Source of the DNA: Desulfurellaceae bacterium
Lineage (GTDB): Bacteria > Desulfobacterota > Binatia > Bin18
Direction: 5' to 3'
Length of the DNA: 33,195 nucleotides
Assembly (NCBI GenBank): GCA_021296095.1
Contig: JAGWBB010000058.1
Coordinates: 12,095 to 45,289 of the forward strand
Shown here in pieces: positions 1-9,314 of this stretch. The translations under genes were made by a program, and so were the position numbers. The notes below the pieces were generated by a model. The model was not told where the DNA came from, ran no database searches, and saw only the letters and a list, made by a program, of their open reading frames with translations. Each line of letters opens with the position of its first letter. Positions within the stretch are counted from its first letter, which is position 1.

Positions 1-72
1 CAAGCCTCAACCGACCCCGTCGTCCAGCAGTTTATCACCGGCCAGACCCAGGGGCCGATTGAGGCGCAATAG
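1..72 (+). CDS. mlaF: MlaF, phospholipid ABC transporter ATPase (C-terminal end only)
   Basis: Frame 1 is open from the window edge and encodes 23 residues before TAG at 70-72. The tail carries the pattern DPVVQQFITG...GPI, which is typical of the extreme C-terminus of MlaF/Ttg2A ATPases, where the sequence QF..G...GP recurs. MlaF is the cytoplasmic ATPase that drives the MlaE permease in lipid transport between the inner and outer membranes. The next gene is mlaD, whose ATG starts one base after this stop, so the two are translationally coupled. Only the tail is visible, so the call rests on this motif plus the mlaD-mlaA-mlaC context. Confidence 0.75.
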   Translation, partial: QASTDPVVQQFITGQTQGPIEAQ

Positions 73-73
73 G

Positions 74-577
74 ATGAAACTGGACTCAGAACTTGTGGTC
101 GGTTGGCTGGTCGTACTGGCGCTGGGCGGCTTGGTCTATCTGTCTCTACAGTTCGGCCAGGTCAGCTTTGCCGGCACCCAGCACTACCGCCTCACGGCCG
201 AGTTCTCCGATGCCGGCGGCCTGCAGAGCGGAGCCCGGGTCGAGGTAGCTGGGGTGGAAATCGGGCGGGTTGAGTCTGTGACCCTGACCGACAGCCTGAC
301 ACAAGCTCGGGCAACACTGAGTATCCAGCCCGACATTCGGCTCCCCCAGGACAGCCGGGCGGCGATTAAAACGGCCGGTCTGATCGGCGAGCGCTTTATT
401 GACATTGAGGTTGGGCCAGCAGCCGAAACCATCAGCCCCGGCGGTCGGATTCGGCACACCGAGTCTGCCACCGACATCCTTGACACCGTCGGCCAGGTCT
501 TGTTTGGCAACCTCAACGCGCCCGAGCAGACCGACGGTGCTGCGGCAAACGACGCGTTCGATCTCGGTCTTGATTAG
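74..577 (+). CDS. mlaD: MlaD, MCE-domain lipid-binding protein
   Basis: This 167-residue protein has one N-terminal transmembrane anchor (about residues 8-28) and then a single MCE/MlaD domain. The domain includes the characteristic stretch LTAEFSDAGGLQSGARVEVAG, followed by VEIGRVESV. MlaD forms a hexameric ring attached to MlaE in the inner membrane and holds phospholipid in transit. I chose ATG 74 over the in-frame TTG at 59 because GAGG at 61-64 is well placed as a ribosome-binding site and because the ATG follows the mlaF stop directly. Length is normal for a one-domain MlaD. The C-terminal ~35 residues after the MCE domain are polar and weakly conserved. Confidence 0.9.
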   Translation: MKLDSELVVGWLVVLALGGLVYLSLQFGQVSFAGTQHYRLTAEFSDAGGLQSGARVEVAGVEIGRVESVTLTDSLTQARATLSIQPDIRLPQDSRAAIKTAGLIGERFIDIEVGPAAETISPGGRIRHTESATDILDTVGQVLFGNLNAPEQTDGAAANDAFDLGLD

Positions 578-584
578 GAGAGCC

Positions 585-1370
585 ATGCACCATATTAGGC
601 TGATTAGCACCACACGCAGGAGGGACAGAGTGTCTGTCGTATTCATCACCGCTATGCTCCTCATCGGTCTTTTGAGTACGGGCTCCGCTCCGGTCTGTGC
701 CCAGGTCCAGAATTCTGCCCAAGACTCCTATGAAGCCGGGGGGCCAGACCTGCGGACGCCGGACGACCCGTGGGAATCGTTCAACCAGCCCATGTTCAGC
801 TTCAACCTCAAGCTCGATGAATATGTGTTGCGACCGGTGGCGACCGGCTACGCCGAAGTGGTTCCTGAGCCCGGCCAGCACGGCATTGACCGGTTCTTCA
901 AAAATCTGGGCGTGCTGCCCCGGGTCGTGAACAGCGTGCTCCAGGGAAAAATTGACGGGGCTGGACGCGAAATCGGTCGCTTTGCCGTGAATACCATCCT
1001 GGGTGGCATCGGCTTTTTTGATGTTGCCGACAGTCTGTTCGGCTGGCGGCCGAGCGAGGAAGACTTCGGCCAGACCCTGGGCCACTACGGCATTTCGTCC
1101 GGCCCGTATCTGGTCCTGCCCTTCTACGGTCCCTCAACGGTTCGCGACACCTTTGGTTTTGCCGTTGACAGCGCGATGAATCCGATGAACTATCTGTTGG
1201 CAGCCTTAGACATATTTGCCATTCAGAGCGGCCAGACGGTCGGCAATGCCGTCAATACCCGCTCGCTCAACCTGGAACTCTTTGAACAGGTTGAACTGGT
1301 CTCGGTTGACCTGTATGGGGCGGTTCAGGACGGCTACTTGCAGCGGCGAGCCAACGCCGTCAAGGAGTAG
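585..1370 (+). CDS. mlaA: MlaA/VacJ family outer-membrane phospholipid-removal protein
   Basis: The protein is 261 residues. From about residue 58 it follows the MlaA pattern closely: DPWESFNQPMFSFN, later FFKNLGVLPRVVNS, FAVNTILGGIGFFD and ED.GQTLGHYG...GPYLVLP. MlaA sits in the outer membrane and lets outer-leaflet phospholipids leave towards MlaC. ATG 585 has AGGAG at 576-580 in front. An in-frame GTG at 630 also has an excellent AGGAGG six bases upstream and could be the true start, giving 246 residues. The N-terminus is hydrophobic (VVFITAMLLIGLL) and ends near APVCAQ. The Cys there lacks a good lipobox, so lipidation is uncertain. Here mlaA lies between mlaD and mlaC, unlike in E. coli, where vacJ is unlinked. 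Confidence 0.92.
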   Translation: MHHIRLISTTRRRDRVSVVFITAMLLIGLLSTGSAPVCAQVQNSAQDSYEAGGPDLRTPDDPWESFNQPMFSFNLKLDEYVLRPVATGYAEVVPEPGQHGIDRFFKNLGVLPRVVNSVLQGKIDGAGREIGRFAVNTILGGIGFFDVADSLFGWRPSEEDFGQTLGHYGISSGPYLVLPFYGPSTVRDTFGFAVDSAMNPMNYLLAALDIFAIQSGQTVGNAVNTRSLNLELFEQVELVSVDLYGAVQDGYLQRRANAVKE

Positions 1371-1396
1371 GGCATGCGGGGAGTGAGGGGGTTGTG

Positions 1397-2029
1397 GTGA
1401 ACACGGTGAGGAGAACACTGGTCAAGAGTATCGGCATTGGACTGCTGGGGCTGGTCTTTCCCGGCCTGGCCACAGCCACAGACTCGCCCCTCGCGGTCAT
1501 ACGAACGACGATGTACGAGATCGTCGCCATTCTCCAGGATCCAGCCTATCAGGAGCCGGACCAGAGCCAGGTCCGCATCCAAAAAGTCCGCGAGGTTGCC
1601 CTCCCCCAGTTTGACTCTCGGGAAATTGCCAAACGCACCCTAGGGGTGCACTGGCGAGATCGGACAGAGGAACAGCGACAGGAATTCATCAGACTTTTTA
1701 CGGACTTAATAGAAAAGACGTATAGCAGTACCTTAGACCGTTACCGCGAGGATACCGAAATTTTCTTTGACCGTGAGCATATCGACGGCAGCTATGCCGA
1801 GGTTGATTGTCGGATTCTGGCCCCCTCGTTGAAAAAAACCTTCTCGCTGAGCTACCGTCTGCACCTGGTCGAAGGACGCTGGTTGATCTACGACGTGGTG
1901 ATTGAAAACGTCAGTATGGTCCGCAACTACCGGACTCAGTTCAACCGGATCATCAACAAATCGTCGTATGAAAACCTGGTGCAGAGCATCGAGAGCAAGC
2001 TGAAACAGCTCGCCGCCTCGCCCTCATAG
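1397..2029 (+). CDS. mlaC: MlaC, periplasmic phospholipid-binding carrier
   Basis: This ~210-residue protein has an N-terminal signal peptide (about 27 residues, ending near ATA-TDS) and a Tol/MlaC-type body. Recognisable segments are FDSREIAKRTLGVHW, EFIRLFTDLIEKTYSSTLDRY and, late, WLIYDVVIENVSMVRNYRTQF. MlaC shuttles phospholipid through the periplasm between MlaA and MlaD. Two GTG codons are adjacent (1394 and 1397). I prefer 1397 because GAGGGG at 1385-1390 is then about six bases upstream. It follows mlaA by 26 nt and is the last visible gene of the operon. No MlaB-type STAS gene follows; the next gene is convergent. Confidence 0.9.
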   Translation: MNTVRRTLVKSIGIGLLGLVFPGLATATDSPLAVIRTTMYEIVAILQDPAYQEPDQSQVRIQKVREVALPQFDSREIAKRTLGVHWRDRTEEQRQEFIRLFTDLIEKTYSSTLDRYREDTEIFFDREHIDGSYAEVDCRILAPSLKKTFSLSYRLHLVEGRWLIYDVVIENVSMVRNYRTQFNRIINKSSYENLVQSIESKLKQLAASPS

Positions 2030-2075
2030 CCTCGTCCTGATAGTCGCCAGCAGGGCCTCCGCTACCCGATTCGTC

Positions 2076-2795
2076 TCAGTCCGCCTGAGGGGGACGCCGG
2101 CCCAGGGCTCCCAGCAGCAGGTGGGGAAAATCAACGGTCATCCCGTCCACCCCGGCCGCCATTGCGGCCCGCATCAGCTCGGGGTCGTCGACCCCCCAAG
2201 CCCGGATGTCCAGCCCCAGGTCTTGCCAGGCGCGGACTTGATCGGGCGAGACAGCCTTGGCCGGAGGACAGAACTGGTCGAGCCCGGCCGCAATGACCCG
2301 CTCGACCGTCTGCTCCTGCACGTCAGAGGCCAGAAATCCCACCTTGACCTCTGGCGCCAGCGTCTTGAGATTTTGCACGACCGGGAAATAGAACGAGGTA
2401 AAAGCGACCGCGTGCAGCAGGCCATATTCCCGGACCAGCTCCAGGACACGGACCTCAAGGTCGAGCTGCTTGACCTCGATGATCAGCGGAATCCGCCCGC
2501 CGTAGTGAAGCAGGGTGTCACCGAACAACGGTACCCGGGCGCCCCGAAACTCGGCGCCAAACCACCCCCCGGCATCCAGCTCTCTAATCGCCGCCCACGG
2601 CGTCTCGCGCGCGAAGCCCTGACCGTTGGTAGTCCGGGCCAGCCGTTCATCGTGGAGCAGGATCAATTCTCCGTCGCTGGTCGCCCGCACATCGGTTTCA
2701 ATCGCGTCCACTCCCAGAGACACGGCCAAGTCAAAGCTGGCCCAGGTATTTTCAGGCGCCAGAGCCGCCGCCCCCCGATGTCCGATCACCTGCAT
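2076..2795 (-). CDS. Glycerophosphodiester phosphodiesterase family protein
   Basis: The 239-residue protein is a GDPD TIM barrel, which hydrolyses glycerophosphodiesters to an alcohol and glycerol-3-phosphate. The motif HRG (residues 6-8), APENTW, the metal ligands in IETDVR and the LLHDERLARTTNG segment are all present near the N-terminus. EVK appears mid-chain, and the C-terminus keeps the usual GVDDPELMRAAMAAGVDGMTVDFP strand arrangement. I chose the ATG at 2795 because it places GHRG right at the start as in bacterial UgpQ-type enzymes. An upstream extension to 2909 would add 38 unconserved residues. There is no signal peptide, so a cytoplasmic location is likely. It converges with mlaC; a link to phospholipid turnover is suggestive only. 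Confidence 0.88.
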   Translation of the reverse strand: MQVIGHRGAAALAPENTWASFDLAVSLGVDAIETDVRATSDGELILLHDERLARTTNGQGFARETPWAAIRELDAGGWFGAEFRGARVPLFGDTLLHYGGRIPLIIEVKQLDLEVRVLELVREYGLLHAVAFTSFYFPVVQNLKTLAPEVKVGFLASDVQEQTVERVIAAGLDQFCPPAKAVSPDQVRAWQDLGLDIRAWGVDDPELMRAAMAAGVDGMTVDFPHLLLGALGRRPPQAD

Positions 2796-2914
2796 GACCC
2801 CAGCTGTACCAGATTCGGACCGTCCCCGCCATTGCGAACCGGCCTCACTCGAGTCCATCACGACTTGCCAGGCCACCGGACGGAGGCTAGGCTGACAGGC
2901 TACGGTCAAGACAC

Positions 2915-3871
2915 ATGGAGCCGACCGGACTGAGTATGAAAAAGCGCTGGATCACAATCTTTCTGGGCGGCCTGCTGGGTCTTTTTATGCTGAGCCTGGC
3001 GGTCTTGTCCCTGTTTCCCGGCTTTGTTCTGTCCCTGGCCGTTGAGGCGGACCGGACAGCCGCCGGCCTGGAAGAGCGGACGGTGCAGGTCGCCGAGCAC
3101 CGGATTCAGTATCTCTCCGGAGGAAGCGGAGAACCCCTGGTGCTGCTGCACGGCTTTGCCGCCAACAAGGACAACTGGACCCGCGTCGCCGCCTATCTGA
3201 CTCCCCATTTCCGCGTCATCGCTCCAGACCTGCCGGGCTTTGGCGAGAGTAGCCGGGACGCCCAAGCCCGCTATGCGGTCGCCGATCAGGTCGAGCGGCT
3301 GCACGCCTTTGCCCGTGCCCTGGGTCTGGCCCAGTTTCATCTTGGCGGCAATTCAATGGGCGGCTGGATAGCCGGCGCCTATGCCGCCGGCTATCCACAC
3401 CAGGTCCAGAGTCTGTGGTTATTGGCGCCCGGCGGAGTAGCCTCGGCCCAAGCCAGCGAACTCGCCCAGCACCTGGCCCGGGGCGAGAATCCCCTCCTCG
3501 TCAACCGGCCTGAGGACTTCGACACGATGTTCGACTTCGCGGCCGTCACACGTCCCTGGATCCCCGGTCCGATCAAGCGTTACCTGGCCCAGCAAGCCAT
3601 ACGTCAACGCGATTTCAACGCCAAAGTTGTCCGGGAGCTGGCCGAAACCCCGCTCTCCCTAGAACCGCTCTTACAAGATCATCCAGTCCCAGCCCTGATC
3701 GTGTGGGGAGAGCAAGACCGCATCTTACACGTTTCAGGGGCGGCGATACTGGCAGGGCTGATGCCGAACGCCCAAGCCGTGGTCATGCCCCACACCGGCC
3801 ATATTCCCATGATCGAGCGGCCCCGGGAAACCGCCGAACGCTTCCTGCGCTTTCAGCACATTGACTTCTGA
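2915..3871 (+). CDS. Membrane-anchored alpha/beta-fold hydrolase
   Basis: The 318-residue protein has an N-terminal hydrophobic anchor (about residues 12-40) and an alpha/beta-hydrolase fold. The oxyanion segment is LLHGFAANKDNW. The nucleophile elbow is GNSMGG, with Ser as nucleophile. A likely acid lies in WGEQDRI and the catalytic His in HTGHIPM. The substrate cannot be told from sequence; the closest general types are MhpC-like and lipase/esterase-like hydrolases. ATG 2915 was used. ATG 2936 (MKKRW) is also possible and gives a cleaner positively charged anchor; neither has a clear ribosome-binding site. It is divergent from the GDPD gene across 119 bp and convergent with the DUF4149 gene five bases after its stop. 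Confidence 0.85.
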   Translation: MEPTGLSMKKRWITIFLGGLLGLFMLSLAVLSLFPGFVLSLAVEADRTAAGLEERTVQVAEHRIQYLSGGSGEPLVLLHGFAANKDNWTRVAAYLTPHFRVIAPDLPGFGESSRDAQARYAVADQVERLHAFARALGLAQFHLGGNSMGGWIAGAYAAGYPHQVQSLWLLAPGGVASAQASELAQHLARGENPLLVNRPEDFDTMFDFAAVTRPWIPGPIKRYLAQQAIRQRDFNAKVVRELAETPLSLEPLLQDHPVPALIVWGEQDRILHVSGAAILAGLMPNAQAVVMPHTGHIPMIERPRETAERFLRFQHIDF

Positions 3872-3876
3872 GCGTC

Positions 3877-4389
3877 TCAGTCTGTGGCCGTCCGTCTCTC
3901 GCACGCCGACAAAAACACAAAGCCCAGCCCGAGCAGCAGGTTGGCTGAGACCAGCCGGGTATACCAGGCGTGCAGGCGGGCAAATTCATCCCGAAAGACC
4001 TGTTTTGCCGGGTCGAAATTGTCAAAATCCTGGATCTCAACCGTCCGCAGGTATTCCAGCCGGTCGGCAATCGGGATGGCATAGATCAGCAGCCCGGCCA
4101 GCATCAGCAGCCATAGGGCAGCTTTAGCCACCCGCAGCCGGGTTCGTTCGGCCGGGTGCAGCACAAAGTACATCGCGCCGAATCCCATGCAGGCCGCAGC
4201 CACGCCCTCCAGGCGATTGAGCTTGGCCAGAATGACGGCGTTGATATTCCCGGCCACATTGATGCTGGGCGCCTCCTGGAACACACTCCCGGCCACCGCA
4301 AAACCAAAGCCTGCCAAGGCTCCGATCCAGACCCCGGCCCCCAGGTTCTCAACAAAGAACACCAGCGTATGCAGCGTGCGTTTGCCCAT
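3877..4389 (-). CDS. DUF4149-type integral membrane protein
   Basis: The predicted protein has 170 residues and about four membrane segments (near 8-33, 55-70, 84-104 and 143-162). The pattern LGAGVWIGALAGFGFAVA near the start, then NRLEGVAAACMGFGAM and an acidic/aromatic loop before the last helix, resembles the small DUF4149/TMEM205-like family, whose function is unknown. ATG 4389 is chosen because AGGAGG lies six bases upstream. The open frame runs further upstream to 4563, but there it overlaps the end of the permease gene. The start is 28 nt downstream of the permease stop, so it is probably co-transcribed as the last gene of that unit. Confidence 0.7.
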   Translation of the reverse strand: MGKRTLHTLVFFVENLGAGVWIGALAGFGFAVAGSVFQEAPSINVAGNINAVILAKLNRLEGVAAACMGFGAMYFVLHPAERTRLRVAKAALWLLMLAGLLIYAIPIADRLEYLRTVEIQDFDNFDPAKQVFRDEFARLHAWYTRLVSANLLLGLGFVFLSACERRTATD

Positions 4390-4417
4390 GCCTGTCCTCC
4401 TGGCCCTATTCCTGGCC

Positions 4418-7000
4418 CTACTCCTCTCGCAAGGCCAGCGCCGGTGAGGTCCGGGACATCTTGAAGGCCGGATAGACCCCGGCCAACAGCGCGGCCAGCA
4501 CGGCCAGCAGCACGGCCTGAACGAGCAGGCCGGGGACAATTTCCAGCTCCAGGGTCCAGCCAAACGAGCGCCGATTTATCACAAACACCAACACCGAGGC
4601 CAGCAGCAGGCCGACCGGCAGGGCCAGCAGGCCGGCCAGCAGACCCATCACACCGGTCTGGGCGGTGACCAAGCCCCAGACCTGACGCGGCGTAAAGCCG
4701 GTCGCCCGCAGTACGCCGAATTCGCGTTCGCGTTCCAGCTGCAAGGCCATCAGCGCACTCAGGACACCGATAAACGCCACCGCCGTGGTCAGCAGGTGAA
4801 GCACCGAGGTAATGGTGAAGGTGCGGTCAAAAATCTCCAGCGAGGCCTGGCGCAGGGACCGGTTCGAGCGGAGCTCGACCTCCTGCACCGAGCCGACCAG
4901 CCGCCGCAGCGAGGCCACCATTGCCGCCACATCCCGGTCAGGACTCAGCCACAGCCCCAGCGACGACACGCCCCGGTCGTGCCAGAACTGCTCATAGGTC
5001 CGGCGGCTCATCATCACCAGCCCCCGGTCCGAGCCGTAATCGGCAAAAATCCCGGCGACCCGAAAATCGTGTACGCCCCGGTCGGTCCGCAGACGGACAG
5101 CGCCGCCCACCCGCAGCCGGTGATGGTAGGCGTACGGCTCTGACACAATGACCGTGTGTTCAGCCTCAAAGGCCGGCCATACCACCTCCGGCCGGCCTTC
5201 AACAAAGCGGTAGGAAGAATACCTGTCGACATCGAGCCGCAGGGCCACCAGCTGGACCCGGCCGGTCGGTGATTCGACCGACACCCGCCGGTAGGTACTC
5301 ACCGCCTCCACCCCCGGGGCGGCTGACAGACGGGCGACAACGGCCGGGTCCAGGCTGCCCTCATTCCAGCGCGACACCAGGCTGGGAGGAGCAATATAGA
5401 TATCGGCCTGGAGAGCGTTCTCCAGCCAATAGGCCACGGTCTGCCGAAAACTCTCAATCATGATGCCCACCCCAACCGTCACCGACACGGCGACCATCAG
5501 GGCTGCAATCGCCACCGCAGTCCGGCTCAGCGAGGCCAGCACGCTGCGAATACACAGCCGTCCGACAATATCCGTCCGTGTCCCGATCAACAGCTGGACC
5601 ACCCGCAGCAGGCCAACCACGGCCACCGGCGTGACCAGCACACAGCCCAGGAAGATGGTGAACAGACCGCCAAAGCTCAGGATCAGGTCACGGCTGGGCA
5701 GCAGCAGCAAACCCGCCCCGACCAGCATCAGGCACACGCCAGCCACGGCCGCCCAGGGCAAAACCCGTTGCGACCGGGCTTCGAGTGTCGAGCGGTTCAG
5801 CACCGCCCGCGGCTGGGTGGCCGTGGCCTCCAGCGCCGGAGCCAGGGCGGCCACCAGGCTGGCCCCGAGTCCCAGCCCCAAGCCCTTGAGCAGCCCCAGC
5901 CCGCTGATCGTCAGCTCACGCACGCTGACGACAAAGTACAGATCGGTGATCGTCTGGGTCACCAGCCGGACCAGGCCCTGGGCCAGGGCGACCCCCAGCA
6001 CGAGTCCGGCGGCCGTACCCAGCAGACCCAGCAGGGCGGCTTCGGCCACAATCAGGCTGAAAATTTCCCGGCGGGTGACGCCGACAACCCGCAGGGCGCC
6101 GATCAGGCTGCGACGCTGGACGACCGAAAAAGTCATCGTGTTATAGATCAAAAACATGCCGACAATCAGAGCCAATAAACTCAGCGCGCTCAGGTTCAGG
6201 CTGAAGGCGCGGGTCATCTGGGCTACCGACTGCGAACGGGCGGCCGCGCTGCGGACCTCGGCGCCGGGCGGCAACACCGCCCTGATTTTGGCCAGCTCGG
6301 CCTGGCCCGGCGGACCGGCCGGAATCATCAGATCGATCCGACTCAAACGCCCGGTCAGGCCCAGCAGTTCCTGAGCGGTGGCAATATCGGTCACCAGCAG
6401 GCTGTCCAGCGCCCGGCGGCTCAGCGCATCGGCCGGCTCCAACAGGGCGATGATGCTGAGCCGCTGACGGACGCCGCCGGCCCGAACGGTGAGCTGGTCG
6501 GCCTGCCCTTCTGCGGCTTTGTCTCCGGCCAGCCCGAGACCCAGCTCACGACCCGTCCCGTAGGACATGATGGCGGTTGCCGGCCGGGTCAAAAACGACA
6601 CCAACGCGGTCTGCCCCCGGCTGTTCAGCCCGGCCAGATAGGGCCGAAACGGCGCCTCGGCAAACGGGTCAACACCCAGCACCCGAAAGGTCCGGCCCGG
6701 ATAGTCGGGTGCCGCCACATCGCCCTCGACAACCGGCGCCGCCAGCCGGACACCAGCCTCAATCCGCACGGCGCGAAAGATGTCCTCGGGAATCCCCCGC
6801 GAGCCACCGACAATCTGGTGCGTCGCCCGCCCCACCACACTGTCGGTTGACAGCAAGAAGGCGCGCTGGGCGCTGGTATTGGCCAGATCGATGGCCACCA
6901 CAACCGCCACCCCCAGGGCCACGCCGACAAAAGACAGGCCCATCTGCCACGGATGGCGGAGCAGATAGCGCAGGCTGGCCCGCCACAGCACACGGCTCAT
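4418..7000 (-). CDS. FtsX/MacB-type ABC transporter permease (two-module)
   Basis: At 860 residues this is a double-length permease. An N-terminal helix (about 17-40) leads into a MacB-type periplasmic domain. Then come the FtsX helices around 270-390, with the family phrase [21 protein letters not shown], a middle pair of helices around 412-470, a second periplasmic domain, and C-terminal FtsX helices from about 740, with [21 protein letters not shown]. Such permeases act in lipoprotein, lipid or peptide export and work with a LolD-like ATPase. The ATPase gene lies directly upstream and overlaps by 4 nt (ATGA). This size class is often genetically linked to an AttH/CrtC-like secreted protein; one such gene lies at 13136-14326. 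Confidence 0.9.
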   Translation of the reverse strand: MSRVLWRASLRYLLRHPWQMGLSFVGVALGVAVVVAIDLANTSAQRAFLLSTDSVVGRATHQIVGGSRGIPEDIFRAVRIEAGVRLAAPVVEGDVAAPDYPGRTFRVLGVDPFAEAPFRPYLAGLNSRGQTALVSFLTRPATAIMSYGTGRELGLGLAGDKAAEGQADQLTVRAGGVRQRLSIIALLEPADALSRRALDSLLVTDIATAQELLGLTGRLSRIDLMIPAGPPGQAELAKIRAVLPPGAEVRSAAARSQSVAQMTRAFSLNLSALSLLALIVGMFLIYNTMTFSVVQRRSLIGALRVVGVTRREIFSLIVAEAALLGLLGTAAGLVLGVALAQGLVRLVTQTITDLYFVVSVRELTISGLGLLKGLGLGLGASLVAALAPALEATATQPRAVLNRSTLEARSQRVLPWAAVAGVCLMLVGAGLLLLPSRDLILSFGGLFTIFLGCVLVTPVAVVGLLRVVQLLIGTRTDIVGRLCIRSVLASLSRTAVAIAALMVAVSVTVGVGIMIESFRQTVAYWLENALQADIYIAPPSLVSRWNEGSLDPAVVARLSAAPGVEAVSTYRRVSVESPTGRVQLVALRLDVDRYSSYRFVEGRPEVVWPAFEAEHTVIVSEPYAYHHRLRVGGAVRLRTDRGVHDFRVAGIFADYGSDRGLVMMSRRTYEQFWHDRGVSSLGLWLSPDRDVAAMVASLRRLVGSVQEVELRSNRSLRQASLEIFDRTFTITSVLHLLTTAVAFIGVLSALMALQLEREREFGVLRATGFTPRQVWGLVTAQTGVMGLLAGLLALPVGLLLASVLVFVINRRSFGWTLELEIVPGLLVQAVLLAVLAALLAGVYPAFKMSRTSPALALREE

Positions 7001-7716
7001 GGCGATTTCCCGGCCAGCCGTTCCAGCAGATGTCCGTCCTGGATGCTGAAAATGCGGTCGGCCATGCCGATGACCTCTTGGCTATGGGTCACCATCAGCA
7101 GGGTCTTGCCGGCCTGGCGGGTCAGACGGTCGAGCAGCCCGAGCACCGTGCGGCCGGTCTCAATATCCAGATTGCCGGTCGGCTCATCGGCCAGAATCAG
7201 GAGTGGCTCATGCACCAGGGCACGGGCAATCGCCACCCGCTGCTGCTCCCCCCCGGACAGGCGGTCGGCAAAGTCGCCCGCCCGGTCGGCCAGACCGACC
7301 CGGTCGAGCATGGCCAGACTGGCCTGCTCGGCCCGTTCCGCGTCCCAACCGTTCAGCTCCAGGGGCAGCAGGATATTTTCCTGAATGCTGAGGGTGGGCA
7401 GCAGATTGAAAAACTGAAAGACAAAGCCGATATGCCGGCGGCGGAAGAGGGTGCGTTGCTGCTCGCTGAGCCGGGCCAGGGACAGCGGACCGGACTCGTC
7501 CAAGCCGGGATAGACCACCACCTCGCCCGCGGTCGGCATGTCGATACCGCTGATCAGATTCAGCAGGGTGGACTTGCCCGAACCGCTACGGCCCAGCAAC
7601 ACGACGAACTCGCCAGCCTGAATCGTCAGGTTGACCTCACGCAAGACCGTGTGGGAGCGTTCGCCCTCCTGGTAGACCTTGGTCAGGCGGCGCAGTTCGA
7701 TCAGTGGGGGAGCCAT
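6997..7716 (-). CDS. LolD-like ABC transporter ATP-binding protein
   Basis: This 239-residue ATPase has Walker [10 protein letters not shown] (residues 42-50), a Q-loop region [10 protein letters not shown], the signature LSGGEQQR, Walker [14 protein letters not shown] and the switch His in MVTHS. These identify the MacB/LolD exporter subfamily, which partners with FtsX-type permeases. I used ATG 7716. The frame is open to a TTG at 7752, but that adds 12 residues with no family resemblance. No strong ribosome-binding site is visible at either start. Its stop overlaps the permease start (ATGA), giving an obligate expression pair. Confidence 0.93.
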   Translation of the reverse strand: MAPPLIELRRLTKVYQEGERSHTVLREVNLTIQAGEFVVLLGRSGSGKSTLLNLISGIDMPTAGEVVVYPGLDESGPLSLARLSEQQRTLFRRRHIGFVFQFFNLLPTLSIQENILLPLELNGWDAERAEQASLAMLDRVGLADRAGDFADRLSGGEQQRVAIARALVHEPLLILADEPTGNLDIETGRTVLGLLDRLTRQAGKTLLMVTHSQEVIGMADRIFSIQDGHLLERLAGKSP

Positions 7717-7994
7717 GCAGGGGAAGTGTTTCAGAAACTCGGCCGGGGTCAAGCCGGGGGCGAAAACCCGACCGCCGGCAGGAATAGCAGACGGCTATCG
7801 CCCTCAGTCATAGAGTCCGCTTCTGCCACCGCCGCTATGTTCATCCCTCCGGCTAACCCTTCAAGAAGACACGCAACAGGCAGGAGAAAAAGCCGACCCA
7901 ACCGCCATACTATGAGAGCTGGGTTCAGGTGTATTTCAATCAGCGCGTTCGCCCATTCCCCGCGTCTCTCCTGCCTCTCTTGTCCACCCCTGTG
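7717..7994. other. Intergenic stretch, no gene seen
   Basis: About 280 bases separate the ATPase start from the stop of the CaiB/BaiF gene; both are on the minus strand. I see no conserved protein, RNA gene or clear terminator. It should contain the promoter of the ATPase-permease unit, but I could not pick out a convincing -35/-10 pair. Confidence 0.5.
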
Positions 7995-9173
7995 TCAGCC
8001 GAACACGCCGCCGGCTCGGAGGTCAACGATCTGGGCCGACGACAGCCCTATCTCGGTCAAGACCTGCTCGGTATGTTCACCCAGCATTGGCGCGGGCAAA
8101 CGCAGCTCGGCCGGGGTTTCGGCAAACCGGGCTGCCGGGCGGGTCATGCGCGTGCGACCGACGTGCGGATGCTCGGACTCGACGATCAGCCGGTTGGCCA
8201 CGATCTGCTCGTTGGTCAGCATGTCCTGGCGGCTCAGGGCCGGCGCGCACGGCACCTGCTCGGCATCGAGCCGGGCCAGCCACTCGGCGCTGGTGCGTGT
8301 CTTCATGACCTCGGCCGTCATGTCGAGCCGGGCGTCGGCGTGTTTCATCCGCCCGGCCGGCGTGCGAAAGCGCTCGTCCTCAAGCCACTCGGGTTTGTCC
8401 AGGGCTCGGACCATGCCGGCCCACTCCTTGTCCGACATCGCCCCGGCGGTGATATAGCCGTCGGCCGTCTCGAAGATCAGGTCACGCGTGTCGGGCGGCC
8501 GCGACACAGCCTCGCCGTTGCGCACAAAGGTGTGGTAGGCCATGCCCTCCGGCCACAAAAACGATACCACCGCATCCAGCATCGCCAGGCGCACGTGCTG
8601 GCCCGTCCCCGTCCGCTCGCGGGCCAGCAGCGCGGCAGTCATGGCCTGGGCGGCGGTCAGGGCCGTCACCTTGTCCGGGATGACCAGACGCATCATCTTG
8701 GGCCGTCCGGTCACGGGGTCGCGCTGGATATCGGTCAGGCCGGACAGGGCCTGAATCACCGGATCGTACACCCGCTTATGCGTATACGGACCGACCTCGC
8801 CAAAGCCGCTGATCGAGACATAGATCAGCTCGGGCTTGACCCGGCGCAGGGTCGGCTCGTCTATGCCCAGACGCTCGACCGCGCCGGGCCGAAAGTTCTG
8901 GACAAACACATCCGACTCGGCCACCAGCTGTTTGAGCAGGCTGACTCCCCGCTCGCACTTGAGGTCGATGGCCACCGAGCGTTTGTTGCGGTTGATCATG
9001 CTGAAGGTCGGCGAGATGCCTGTGCTGCTGAAGGCCCGGGTCAGGTCTCCGGCCTGGGGTGGCTCGACCTTAATCACGTCGGCCCCCTGATCGCCCAGGA
9101 TCATGGTCGACATCGGGCCAGACAGCATCTGTGTCACATCAATCACACGGTAGCCGGCAAGCGGTCCAGGCAT
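7995..9173 (-). CDS. CaiB/BaiF family (class III) CoA-transferase
   Basis: The 392-residue protein begins with the family signature PLAGYRVIDVTQMLSGP, followed by LGDQGADVIKVEPP and NRNKRSVAIDLK. The catalytic Asp is expected in AMLDAV, matching the position of the formyl-CoA transferase aspartate. These enzymes move CoA between carboxylic acids; the acids here cannot be deduced. ATG 9173 is preferred because AAAGGAGA lies upstream at good spacing. It is divergent from an amidohydrolase gene across 141 bp, so the pair may serve a shared catabolic route. That is inference from position only. Confidence 0.9.
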   Translation of the reverse strand: MPGPLAGYRVIDVTQMLSGPMSTMILGDQGADVIKVEPPQAGDLTRAFSSTGISPTFSMINRNKRSVAIDLKCERGVSLLKQLVAESDVFVQNFRPGAVERLGIDEPTLRRVKPELIYVSISGFGEVGPYTHKRVYDPVIQALSGLTDIQRDPVTGRPKMMRLVIPDKVTALTAAQAMTAALLARERTGTGQHVRLAMLDAVVSFLWPEGMAYHTFVRNGEAVSRPPDTRDLIFETADGYITAGAMSDKEWAGMVRALDKPEWLEDERFRTPAGRMKHADARLDMTAEVMKTRTSAEWLARLDAEQVPCAPALSRQDMLTNEQIVANRLIVESEHPHVGRTRMTRPAARFAETPAELRLPAPMLGEHTEQVLTEIGLSSAQIVDLRAGGVFG

Positions 9174-9314
9174 AGGCGCGTCTCCTTTGGCGCCTATCCT
9201 AGCGAAGGCCGGGACTGAGGGGAACAGGCACACCCCACTTCTTGGCTAGGGCTCTTCAAAAGTCCGCCCAGGTATGCTTTTGATCGGAGAGCCTGAATCG
9301 AAAGGAGGGAGACG

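Noticed and set aside
7796-7850. Possible small peptide gene on the minus strand in the gap before the CaiB/BaiF gene
   Set aside because: A frame of about 31 codons exists, but the Shine-Dalgarno-like sequence touches the ATG and the peptide matches nothing I know.
6577-8457. Very long plus-strand open frame (626 codons) opposite the exporter genes
   Set aside because: It is antisense to the FtsX permease and LolD-like ATPase, whose motifs are clear. Its product is low-complexity and rich in Pro, Arg and Gln, as expected from a GC-rich shadow frame.
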